Source of the DNA: JACKAQ01 sp020634975 [NCBI: Calditrichia bacterium]
GTDB taxonomy: Bacteria > Calditrichota > Calditrichia > RBG-13-44-9
Reading direction: 5' to 3'
Length of the DNA: 64,000 bases
Assembly (NCBI GenBank): GCA_020634975.1
Contig: JACKAQ010000001.1
Coordinates: forward strand, 1,364,001-1,428,000
Numbering within the stretch: position 1 is the stretch's first letter; the number at the start of each line of letters is the position of its first letter. Made by a program: the position numbers and the translations under genes. The notes beneath the pieces were generated by a model. The model was not told the origin of the DNA. It saw nothing but the letters and a program-made list of their open reading frames with translations, and ran no database searches. Positions 16,942 to 24,446 of this stretch are shown piece by piece.

Positions 16942-17781
16942 ATGTCTGGTCAAAAATCAGTGCATAAAGCTTACATAAATGGTGTGAAGATCCCTAAATC
17001 TGCAACCGAAGAGGAGGTTTTAAAAAAGCTACGCTCCTCAAAAAAAGCGAAACAGGCAAATGGGAAAGAGAAAAAAAATGCTCGACAATTGCTCGGCGAT
17101 CTCATGAAAAAAATAGAGAACCCTGCTGATGAGAAAGAAATAACGGCCAGTTCAAGAAGCTCCAATGATGATGTGTCGGTTCATTCAAACCGGGAAAGAT
17201 TGAGATCCTTTAAAAATAAAATTTACCCTATGAACGACATTTGCAAAGAAGAAACTAAAGCAAATTCAGATCTCGTGCTGGAGGGATTTCAAAAAGCTCG
17301 TTTGAAGGGTGAAGAACTTGAAATGACCAAAACTGTATTAGAAAGCAAACATAAAGAGCTTGAAAAAACCCAACACAAACTTGATCTTACTCAAGATTAT
17401 AATGCGACATTAGAAAACGAGAATTACCGTTTAAAATATCCGGATTCAAATGCAGACTTTGGCTTGACGGAAGCCAAAGCCGAGGAGTACAGTAAAATTC
17501 TGAGTAAACAATACAAATTTACAAAGCGGCAAACTGAGATAATTAAGATTATCATTAAATATCATTTAGAAGGATTTGAACAGGTTCATGAAAAGGAGGT
17601 ATTAAAATTAACATCCTACCCAAGTGGTTCTGTCAAAGATATATTCCGATCGCGAAGAGAAGCATACAATAAATTATTCCTGCGATATACTCGTTCCAAA
17701 AATTCTCCTGTAAGAAAAGGCTACTATAGGCTGAATATCATCGATCAGGATTTAAATATCAAAATTTTCGGTGGTCTGTAA
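16942..17781 (+). CDS. Coiled-coil protein of unknown function with basic C-terminal domain
   Basis: 279 residues from ATG 16942, preceded by AAGGAG; the frame is open upstream to 16870. Not recognised. Seen: a basic, low-complexity N-terminal part (EEEVLKKLRSSKKAKQANGK), a long coiled coil at about 115-180 (KGEELEMTKTVLESKHKELE), and a C-terminal domain of about 90 residues with YKFTKRQTEIIKIIIKYHLEG and SGSVKDIFRSRREAYNKLF that could be a winged-helix DNA-binding fold. AT-rich like the primase gene that follows after the attenuator. The layout suggests a replication initiator or DNA-binding accessory of a mobile element; this is inference from position. Confidence 0.7.
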   Translation: MSGQKSVHKAYINGVKIPKSATEEEVLKKLRSSKKAKQANGKEKKNARQLLGDLMKKIENPADEKEITASSRSSNDDVSVHSNRERLRSFKNKIYPMNDICKEETKANSDLVLEGFQKARLKGEELEMTKTVLESKHKELEKTQHKLDLTQDYNATLENENYRLKYPDSNADFGLTEAKAEEYSKILSKQYKFTKRQTEIIKIIIKYHLEGFEQVHEKEVLKLTSYPSGSVKDIFRSRREAYNKLFLRYTRSKNSPVRKGYYRLNIIDQDLNIKIFGGL

Positions 17782-17850
17782 AAATACACGATTTTTACAC
17801 GATTGCATCAATAATACACTTTTTTATACCCGATAAGAATTTATAACATA

Positions 17851-17986
17851 CCCCTGTATGTTCGACACAGGGGCAAATCAGTATTAGCTAAGCCCAAAAT
17901 AAGGTGTTCATTTATACACACTAAATAGATTTTTTTTACAAAGAACTCCTGGTAACCCCTGTGTCGAAAGATTCCAGGGGTTTTTT
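17851..17986 (+). promoter_or_regulatory. Four-segment transcription attenuator before the primase gene
   Basis: Segment 1 CCCCTGT (17851-17857) can pair with ACAGGGG (17867-17873). Segment 2 TTCGACACAGGGG (17861-17873) is the exact complement of segment 3 CCCCTGTGTCGAA (17956-17968). Segment 3-4: AACCCCTG (17954-17961) pairs with CAGGGGTT (17975-17982) followed by a T-run, a standard rho-independent terminator. Pairings 1:2 plus 3:4 stop transcription; 2:3 is the antiterminator. The primase ATG at 18010 follows the T-run by about 24 bases, with AAAGGAG in between. The design parallels attenuation of plasmid replication genes by antisense RNA. Confidence 0.75.
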
Positions 17987-18009
17987 GTTTATCAAAAAAG
18001 GAGTTAGAG

Positions 18010-18906
18010 ATGAATGCGTCAGTAACACAATTTTTGCTTGAAAAACACGGTATTCAGGTAAGTGCAGGTAAGCAAACCGGGTGTCCGTATTGTGGTCATA
18101 ATAGTCTTTCTATAAATCGGGATGACAATCTCGCAAAATGCTTTTTTCCAAGTTGTGGAAAATTCATCAAACCCTTTTCAAGCAACAATGATTTCTATTC
18201 AAAAGTATATCACGTTCTTGAAAAATTGTATCAAGATTTTCATAATGAATTGCTTAAACAACAAAACCAAACAGATCAAACTGCTTATTCGTATCTATCA
18301 CGAGAACGAAATCTTCACCCCCAAATAATAAAAGACGCAATGTTAGGGGTTGTCCCCCAAGAGTACAATTCGAGTTCTATATTTTCAGACATTGAAGATG
18401 AGCTAAGTGAAAAACTACAAAATAAAAAGCAAAGCAGAACAGGAAAACGCGGCAGGCCTCTTAAACAAACTGGCTTGAGTGAAGAGGATCAAATAGGTCT
18501 TATACAAACAATCAAAGAAAAATTACTCAACTGTCTTGAAGGCACCGCCGGTTGGCTTTGCTTTTTCTATACCGATGAAAATCATCGTATAACAGCAATT
18601 CGTTTCAGAAAACCCTATTCAAAAGAAATTCTTTTTTTTAAGCCTTTTCAAAAAGTTGGGGTTTTCGGGTTAAACTTGTTTGCCCCTTTCAAGTCTCCAG
18701 AATGGACCTTCTACAACCAAAGCTTCATTGTTGTTGAGGGTGAATTTAATTTGTTATCACTTCAATCACTTACAATAAAGTATTGTAAATCGCAAGGATG
18801 GCATCCTGGGTATATTCATGCCGCAGCCGTCGGCAGCGTGACTTGCGCAGACTGCCAAACCCTTCGAAAAGTATGCAAAACACCCATCATCTGTTATGAT
18901 AATGAT
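18010..18906 (+). pseudogene. Primase-helicase of a mobile element, N-terminal fragment (split by IS3)
   Basis: First 299 codons of a DnaG-type primase. Seen: a CHC2-like zinc finger with C25, C28, C44, C49 (CPYCGHNS...CFFPSCGKF), a helical linker, and a TOPRIM domain starting at FIVVEGEFNLLSL. The catalytic DxD of TOPRIM (ICYDND) sits exactly at the insertion: GAT at 18904-18906 is the duplicated target and the IS starts at 18907. Removing the IS and one GAT joins this frame to 20179 and gives YDND-ISGAGLKLVEKT, a normal TOPRIM continuation. The IS adds a stop codon at once, so this half alone lacks a complete active site. Confidence 0.88.
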
Positions 18907-18976
18907 TGAAGTTCCCCCATTTTTGTGGACACACCAAAAAGTTGTATATTAACAACCCAAATTACAGAGGTGTGTC

Positions 18977-19279
18977 ATGAAAGAAGAAACAACACGAAGG
19001 GTTTTTACAACAGAGTTCAAAAAAGAAGCTGTTAAATTAGTTCTCGAGGGCGATCAAAAGATTGCCGAGGTATCTCGGAATCTGGGTATTCATCCCAACA
19101 ACCTGAGTCGCTGGATTCAGGAGTTCAAACAAAACGGCACAGCTGCATTTCCGGGAAAAGGCAAGCTGCTTCCCGAAGCTGAAGAAATGCGTCGTCTGGA
19201 AAAAGAACTGGCATCTGTCAAAGCGGAGCGCGACATCTTAAAAAAAGCCTTGGCCATTTTCTCGAAACACAGCAAATGA
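18977..19279 (+). CDS. IS3-family transposase orfA
   Basis: 100 residues: helix-turn-helix (RRVFTTEFKKEAVKLVLEGD, EVSRNLGIHPNNLSRWIQEF) and C-terminal leucine zipper (LEKELASVKAERDILKKALA). Binds the IS ends. Overlaps orfB by four bases; the A-rich region near the end suits the -1 ribosomal frameshift used by this family. Differs at about a dozen positions from the orfA of copy 1. Confidence 0.95.
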   Translation: MKEETTRRVFTTEFKKEAVKLVLEGDQKIAEVSRNLGIHPNNLSRWIQEFKQNGTAAFPGKGKLLPEAEEMRRLEKELASVKAERDILKKALAIFSKHSK

Positions 19280-20148
19280 AGTTTGAATTCATCGACAATC
19301 ACCGCTCCGAATTTTCTGTGGAGAAAATGTGCCGGGTTCTGGATGTATCCAGGAGCGGCTATTATCGCTTGCGCAATGCCCCGGAAAGTGACCGTAAAAA
19401 TAGTAATGAAGCACTTTACGTGCGAATTAAAGAAACCTATGATGCCGCTCATGGCACCTATGGAAGCCCGAGAATCACCCGTGAATTACGGGATAAAGGC
19501 ATCCAATGCAGTGAGAATCGCGTTGCCCGGCTGATGCGGAAAAAGGAGTTGGCAGCCAAAACAAAGCGCAAATTCAAGGTGACCACCGATTCCAAACACG
19601 ATCTGCCGGTGGCTCCCAATCTGGTTGAACAAGACTTCAGTTCCCCGGCACCGAATCGGTTATGGGTATCAGACATCACCTACGTCTGGACGCTGGAAGG
19701 ATGGCTGTATCTGGCAATCATTCTGGACGTATTCTCTCGCCAGATTGTTGGCTGGTCAATGAATCAGCGAATGACCAAAGACCTGGTGTTAAACGCTCTA
19801 AAAAGCGCCCTGGGGCGCCGTAAGATCCCTTCAGGGATGATCTTTCACTCCGACCGCGGTAGCCAGTATGCCGCCCGCGCTGTTGGTGAATTTTTGAAAC
19901 AACGGAACATTCAGCAAAGCATGAGCAAAAAAGGCGACTGTTACGACAATGCCATGGCTGAAAGTTTCTTTAGTTCCTTGAAACGCGAATTCATTTATCC
20001 GTTCCCGGTTTTCAAAACCCGGAATGAAGCAAAACAAAGCATTTTTTATTACATCGAAATTTTCTATAATAAGATCCGGAAGCATTCAGCCATTGGCTAT
20101 TTGACTCCGGTTCAGTTTGAACAACTTAAATTCATCAATGCAGCTTAA
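19276..20148 (+). CDS. IS3-family transposase orfB (DDE integrase)
   Basis: 290 residues. HTH_21 region at the start (CRVLDVSRSGYYRLRNAP), rve catalytic core with D133 (VSDITYVW), D193 (FHSDRGSQY) and E229 (NAMAESFFSSLK); 35 residues separate D193 and E229, as in IS3 elements. C-terminal YYIEIFYNKIRKHSAIGYLTP is the conserved end of the IS150/IS3 group. Appears fully functional and could also mobilise the damaged copy at 13319-14610. Confidence 0.96.
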   Translation: MKFEFIDNHRSEFSVEKMCRVLDVSRSGYYRLRNAPESDRKNSNEALYVRIKETYDAAHGTYGSPRITRELRDKGIQCSENRVARLMRKKELAAKTKRKFKVTTDSKHDLPVAPNLVEQDFSSPAPNRLWVSDITYVWTLEGWLYLAIILDVFSRQIVGWSMNQRMTKDLVLNALKSALGRRKIPSGMIFHSDRGSQYAARAVGEFLKQRNIQQSMSKKGDCYDNAMAESFFSSLKREFIYPFPVFKTRNEAKQSIFYYIEIFYNKIRKHSAIGYLTPVQFEQLKFINAA

Positions 20149-20178
20149 CTTTGTGTCCACTTTTTCGGGGGAAGACCA

Positions 20179-21310
20179 GATATTAGCGGTGCTGGTCTAA
20201 AATTAGTCGAAAAAACTCGTCGAACGATGTATGTTTCAGCATTTACCACTCCTGAATTGGACAGCGACTTGGATGACTTCATACAAAAAAACAGAAATGA
20301 AAAAATCGAAGATTTGTGGAATGATGTCAAACAACTTATTTCTGAAAAAAAATTCCTCCCACGGAATGTTGATGAACTAATTAATGATATAAAAAACATA
20401 AGATGTAAAAATGGACAAAACAAAAATTTAAGGGAGTTTGAGATAAACCAAAAAATCGCAGAAATCGTAATCGACGACCTAAACATGCGTGGTGAATTTT
20501 ATCGAAACGAGAGTGAAGTATTTTTTTTTGATAAAGTTAGAAAACATTTATGCAAGATTTCTTCGGGCGATTTAGAATGTAAATTGTTACTTGATAACCT
20601 TGGCTTAAATCGTTCAGAGAGACTTTTCAATTATATATCAGAAGCTATCCATGCCTTTGGGTATAAAAATGGGAAGGTGACTAAGATTCATACCACTTCC
20701 TTTTATGACAGTACAAATAACATTTCATACCTTTATAACCATGATAGTCAAATCTATCGAATTACTCCAAATTCCGTTGATCTGGTGGACAACGGCACTG
20801 ACGGCATTTTATTTTTACAAAAACAAAAGACAGATCCTTTCAAATTTTTAGAGTTTGATAATAATCAAACTTTCAGTTGGTTAGATAGAGATTTCATCTC
20901 AGATATCAATTTCGACACATCATCAAACTCAGTCGAAGATGTTCAATTATTGCTAAAAGTATGGTTATATGCACTTTTTTTCGAGAGCATTATGCCTACA
21001 AAACCAATCCTTACCTTCATTGGACCAAAAGGATCAGGAAAGAGTTTTGTTCAACGGTTAATTGGAATAATTTTATTTGGACGATACTTCAATGTTACAC
21101 CTGTTGAACATAATCAAAAGGATTTCGATGCTGCGGTATCAAATTCATACTATATGGTTTTGGATAATGTTGAGAATTCTCCGACTTGGTTACAAGATCG
21201 TTTGGCTGTTCTATCCACTGGCGGTACTCTCAGAAAACGGTTGTATTATACCACCAATGAAGAAATAGACATCTCACTGCGTTGTTTTTTAGCTATTAAT
21301 GCTATAGAAC
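20179..21310 (+). pseudogene. Primase-helicase, C-terminal fragment (between IS3 and IS903-like)
   Basis: Continues the 18010 gene. Reads ISGAGLKLVEKTRRTMYVSAF (rest of TOPRIM), a linker, then a superfamily 3/D5-like helicase region: Walker A FIGPKGSGKSFVQRL, a B-like strand YYMVLDNVENSPTWL, and a sensor-like FLAINA. The frame is cut at 21310 by the IS903-like element and does not resume after it, so the helicase end is lost. An internal ATG at 20227 could still express most of this fragment. Such two-domain proteins drive replication of phages, satellites and integrative plasmids. Confidence 0.85.
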
Positions 21311-22374
21311 GGCTTTGTTGCATAATTCAACTAAGTGTGATCTACCTTGCCGCCATCGCGCGGATCAGTCGTTCACCATATAACTTTTAGGCATTCCCAA
21401 ATGCGTCATTTTGTTCAATACCGAGCAGCGAATAAAAGCCTCAGTTGCCTGATGCTCAAACAGCCGGTTGCTCAAGCTGTCTCCAAAGAGGGTTTTCAAT
21501 CGGTACATGACATTTTCGGCAATGCTGCGACGGTGATAACCGCTGGTTTTCTTCCAGGCTGCCTTGCCCATTTTCCTTATCGCTCTGAGAATTTCATCCC
21601 TGGGCAACGTCGCTTTTGCAGTGTTTCCATGTTGTCTGATGCGACTCCCTTTTCGAGGTGGTATCGTTGCCTTTGCTCCCCGCTCCGCGATCGCCTCGTG
21701 GTTATCCCAACTATCGTAAGCACCGTCACCGCTTACCTGTGCAATCGGCTCTTCGATCGAATTCAACATCTCTGGCAGTTGTTCGCCATCGCCACCATCG
21801 GCTTCGGTAAAAATCGAAACCAATATTTCACTACTACCTTCGTCAATGGCCAAGTGCAATTTTCTCCAGGTGCGTCTTTTGCTATAGCCATGTTGTCGTA
21901 CTTTCCACTCTCCCTCGCCAAAGATCTTCAGCCCGGTAGCATCAACCACTACGTGAAGCGATTGCCCACTATGAGTGCGTGGCAGTTGAACCTCCAGGCT
22001 CAGTTGGCGACGGCAAAGCGTACTGTAATCCGGGTTTTTCAAAGGCAGATTCATCAACGTAATCATGGAACCGACCAATCCCTGAGTCGCCCGCAGCGGC
22101 AACTTGAAAATGGCCCGCAGGCTCAACGCCGTTTCAATGGCAATATCAGAATAAGTGCCCGGGCGACCACGTTTACCGGTCTTATCAATCGCATTCCATT
22201 TTTTGATCGCTGCTTCATTAAACCAAATTGTCAAGCTGCCACGTTCGATCAAGGAACGGTTATAGGACGACCAGTTGGATACTCTATAGGATTTCTTTGC
22301 TGCCATGGGATATCACCTGTGTTAATATGATGGCCAAGAATATCCGTGTTTAATCTGAATTATGCAACAATGCC
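21311..22374 (-). mobile_element. IS5-family (IS903 group) insertion sequence
   Basis: 1064 bp. Terminal inverted repeats GGCTTTGTTGCATAATTCA (21311) and, inverted, GGCATTGTTGCATAATTCA (ending 22374), similar to the IS903 ends. One transposase gene on the minus strand. The nine bases outside each end (CTATAGAAC and GTTGTCATG) do not match, so the expected target duplication is missing. The left neighbour is a helicase fragment and the right neighbour is the tail of csm4, so this IS marks a deletion or rearrangement junction. Confidence 0.93.
21365..22306 (-). CDS. IS903-group DDE transposase
   Basis: 313 residues, full length for IS903-type enzymes. Opening YRVSNWSSYNRSLIERGSL is the conserved N-terminus of the group. 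Catalytic residues: D122 (VVVDATGLKIFG), D194 (VSGDGAYDS), E264 (RRSIAENVMYRLKTLFG). No frameshift or stop. Encoded on the minus strand of the element. Confidence 0.95.
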   Translation of the reverse strand: MAAKKSYRVSNWSSYNRSLIERGSLTIWFNEAAIKKWNAIDKTGKRGRPGTYSDIAIETALSLRAIFKLPLRATQGLVGSMITLMNLPLKNPDYSTLCRRQLSLEVQLPRTHSGQSLHVVVDATGLKIFGEGEWKVRQHGYSKRRTWRKLHLAIDEGSSEILVSIFTEADGGDGEQLPEMLNSIEEPIAQVSGDGAYDSWDNHEAIAERGAKATIPPRKGSRIRQHGNTAKATLPRDEILRAIRKMGKAAWKKTSGYHRRSIAENVMYRLKTLFGDSLSNRLFEHQATEAFIRCSVLNKMTHLGMPKSYMVND

Positions 22375-22539
22375 GTTGTCATGCTAAAAGCCGGAGCCGT
22401 GATTAAAGATTCCCAATTCTCAATGTATAAGACATATGGGAAACTTCAGACCAATATCCATGGCACAAATAAGGAGATAGTTCAATACGGCTATGCTTTT
22501 CCTTTTCCAATTCATATAGTGGAGGATAGCAATGAGTAA
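22375..22539 (+). pseudogene. csm4: csm4 3' end (type III-A CRISPR RAMP), truncated by the IS
   Basis: An open frame of 54 codons enters from the IS boundary and ends with TAA at 22537-22539, overlapping the csm5 ATG (ATGAGTAA). It reads VVMLKAGAVIKDSQFSMY, then KTYGKLQTNIH and GYAFPFPIHIVED. The lysine/glycine-rich segment and the closing YGYAFP-x-P resemble the C-terminus of Csm4, which precedes csm5 in type III-A operons. No start codon or upstream part remains. The assignment rests on position and these few motifs. Confidence 0.65.
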
Positions 22540-23662
22540 TAACCCAAGCCATCGTGGACGTTCAGAGCACCCCTCTTATGACGCAAAGAGGAGAAAACGT
22601 ATTTACATCCCCAAATATCAAGTTATAAAGCTCGCTTGTGAAATTCTGAGCCCTGTCCATATAGGAACCGGGGAGGAAATTCCTGTATATGAATATGTTA
22701 TATCAGAGGGGATGCTATACAAAGTCAACTTTGACAAAGCTATTTCGCGGTTTTCTGCTGATGAATTAGACAGGTTTAATAGTTTGAATGAGAAGGGGAA
22801 TTATACCGAGATAAGAGCCTTTCTTGCTGATAAATATGCAGATAAATCATTTCGCAAATCTGTAACACAATTCTCTATCCCAGTTAGCAAAGAGATTGAA
22901 GAGACCTACATCGCAAAAATTGGTGATACGGAAAATCAACTAATTATCAATTTAAATCAGCGAAATACACTGTCGCAAGAACCGGTAATTCCGGGAAGCT
23001 CTATAAAAGGTGCTATCCGAACGGCCATACTAAATTTATTGGAAAGTCGCTATGAAGGCATAATAGAAGGTAATGCCCAGAAAATTGAGGGAACATTATT
23101 ACAGGCATTAAATTTTGGACGTGTTGATGCTACCAGAGACCCTTTCAAACATTTAAAAGTTGAAGATGTGCATTTACCTTTAGGCAGCACGAACATTTGT
23201 AATGTGCGAAACGGATTACAAGGTGATGACGGTTTTAAAATATACGATATTCAAATGATCCACGAAGTATCTAATTCAACCATTAGTTCGAACCCTGTCA
23301 AATTTCATTTGAATATCGTCTTGTCGTCAGAAATGAATGTTTTTGAACAAAAGGGAAAACCGCCATTCCGGATTACCCCTGAGGTTTTAATAAATGCCGT
23401 GAGTAAATATTACAAAGAGCGTTTGGAAATTGTAGAAGCTGGTTTTTTCAAAAACACATCCATTCAGGGACAAATTAATGCCATTCATAATGCTGTAAAT
23501 TTTGATGAAGGAGAATTCTTACTTCGTGTTGGACGTTTTTCGGGCAAGTTGTCCATAACGCTTGATAAACATCGTGTCGGACGTGACCCGAAGTCCAGAA
23601 ACCTGGCTGATGGTGTTTATCCAATGGGATGGATAAAGTGCAAACGTATTGATACTAACTAA
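22532..23662 (+). CDS. csm5: Csm5, type III-A CRISPR RAMP protein
   Basis: 376 residues. Csm5 caps the 3' end of the crRNA in the Csm interference complex and helps its maturation. Seen: RAMP start VIKLACEILSPVHIGTGEEI (about 31-50), the glycine-rich loop PVIPGSSIKGAIRTAILNLL (151-170), and KLSITLDKHRVGRDP followed by YPMGWIKCK at the end. All are standard Csm5 features at normal spacing. Start overlaps the csm4 remnant. With Cas10, Csm2, Csm3 and most of Csm4 absent, no complex can form from this locus alone. The upstream genes would originally have lain on the left, where the IS now sits. Confidence 0.92.
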   Translation: MSNNPSHRGRSEHPSYDAKRRKRIYIPKYQVIKLACEILSPVHIGTGEEIPVYEYVISEGMLYKVNFDKAISRFSADELDRFNSLNEKGNYTEIRAFLADKYADKSFRKSVTQFSIPVSKEIEETYIAKIGDTENQLIINLNQRNTLSQEPVIPGSSIKGAIRTAILNLLESRYEGIIEGNAQKIEGTLLQALNFGRVDATRDPFKHLKVEDVHLPLGSTNICNVRNGLQGDDGFKIYDIQMIHEVSNSTISSNPVKFHLNIVLSSEMNVFEQKGKPPFRITPEVLINAVSKYYKERLEIVEAGFFKNTSIQGQINAIHNAVNFDEGEFLLRVGRFSGKLSITLDKHRVGRDPKSRNLADGVYPMGWIKCKRIDTN

Positions 23663-23674
23663 AGGGAGAATCCT

Positions 23675-24355
23675 GTGCGATTATTATTCATCTTCTTTTT
23701 GGCGCTGACGAATGTTGTCGGCTTTTCTCAAACGGACAGCTTAAAAACAGACTTGCTAAAACACGAGATTCGCGATGAAAGACAAAATGAACTGAAGTCA
23801 TTCAAAAGCGAACTTCGTGATGATGTTCAGGCAAAATTACAGCATTTTAGTAACGTCGAAAACCAAATCCATCATACGATACATTTGTATGCAATAATTG
23901 GCGGCGTTTTGCTATCTCTAATTACTTTTATTGGTTATCAAGCCTTAAAGAAGATGGTTCAAAGCGGCTTAAATAAGGAGATTAATAAGGCTTTCTACAA
24001 AATTAATCCAATTAACACTCCCATTAAATTACCCAGAAGTAAAATGGATAAACAAGCGAACCTGCTCAAACAACTTGAGTTCACCAACATCACTTACTAC
24101 AGCGAATTGGGAAATGACTGCACACAAGATGTTGTAGTCTATATGGCAACATCAGATGATGAGGCAAAAGAGTTGGAAGATTTTTTAACTGAGTGGAATC
24201 TAAGGGATCGTTATGATGTTGCCTATGTAGTGTTCACAAAAGGTGAACATCTCAACACAGCTTTAAGAACATATGATAATGTAACTTTTGCAAACAACCA
24301 TTTAAGTTTGGTTCAGGCTATTTTTGTGGCATCCAGAGGGGTTATACCATACTAA
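23675..24355 (+). CDS. Membrane-anchored accessory protein next to type III-A CRISPR (possible signal-responsive effector)
   Basis: 226 residues, GTG start at 23675 with GGGAG just upstream, 12 bases after csm5. No family recognised. Seen: signal-like hydrophobic start (MRLLFIFFLALTNVVGFSQ), a charged helical/coiled-coil segment (about 25-65), one clear membrane helix (LYAIIGGVLLSLITFIGY, about 71-88), a basic linker, and a C-terminal alpha/beta domain (about 130-226): ITYYSEL, DVVVYMATSDDEAKELEDFL, YDVAYVVFTKGEHL, then LVQAIFVASR. The layout, one membrane anchor with a small cytosolic alpha/beta domain in a Csm operon, recalls membrane effectors such as Csx23 or Cam1 that respond to cyclic oligoadenylate. 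I do not see CARF or HEPN signature residues, so function is inferred from context only. Confidence 0.7.
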   Translation: MRLLFIFFLALTNVVGFSQTDSLKTDLLKHEIRDERQNELKSFKSELRDDVQAKLQHFSNVENQIHHTIHLYAIIGGVLLSLITFIGYQALKKMVQSGLNKEINKAFYKINPINTPIKLPRSKMDKQANLLKQLEFTNITYYSELGNDCTQDVVVYMATSDDEAKELEDFLTEWNLRDRYDVAYVVFTKGEHLNTALRTYDNVTFANNHLSLVQAIFVASRGVIPY

Positions 24356-24446
24356 AACTAGTTTTATAAATTGTGCTCTTTGACATCAGTCTCACCCGCT
24401 ATTGGGAAATAGCGCGGTGTGCAATCCTGTCGGTGATAACCGAACA
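24356..24446 (+). promoter_or_regulatory. Possible CRISPR leader region
   Basis: A 91-base gene-free stretch between the membrane protein and the first CRISPR repeat, AT-rich at its start (AAACTAGTTTTATAAATTG) and containing CTCTTTGACAT. It contains a small hairpin (CCGCTATTGGGAAATAGCGCGG). If the array is transcribed left to right, as the GGATTGTGAC repeat end (compare the ATTGAAAC handle) suggests, this is the leader. The first repeat is degenerate, which argues the other way. Confidence 0.4.

Larger units (their letters stand above)
18907..20178 (+). mobile_element. IS3-family insertion sequence, copy 2 (intact)
   Basis: 1272 bp. Ends: TGAAGTTCCCCC (18907) and, inverted, TGGTCTTCCCCC (ending 20178), each followed by GTGGACAC. 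A 3-bp GAT target duplication lies at 18904-18906 and 20179-20181. Contains complete orfA and orfB. It splits the primase-helicase gene. High similarity to the copy at 13319-14610 allows recombination between the two, which lie in opposite orientations. Confidence 0.95.
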
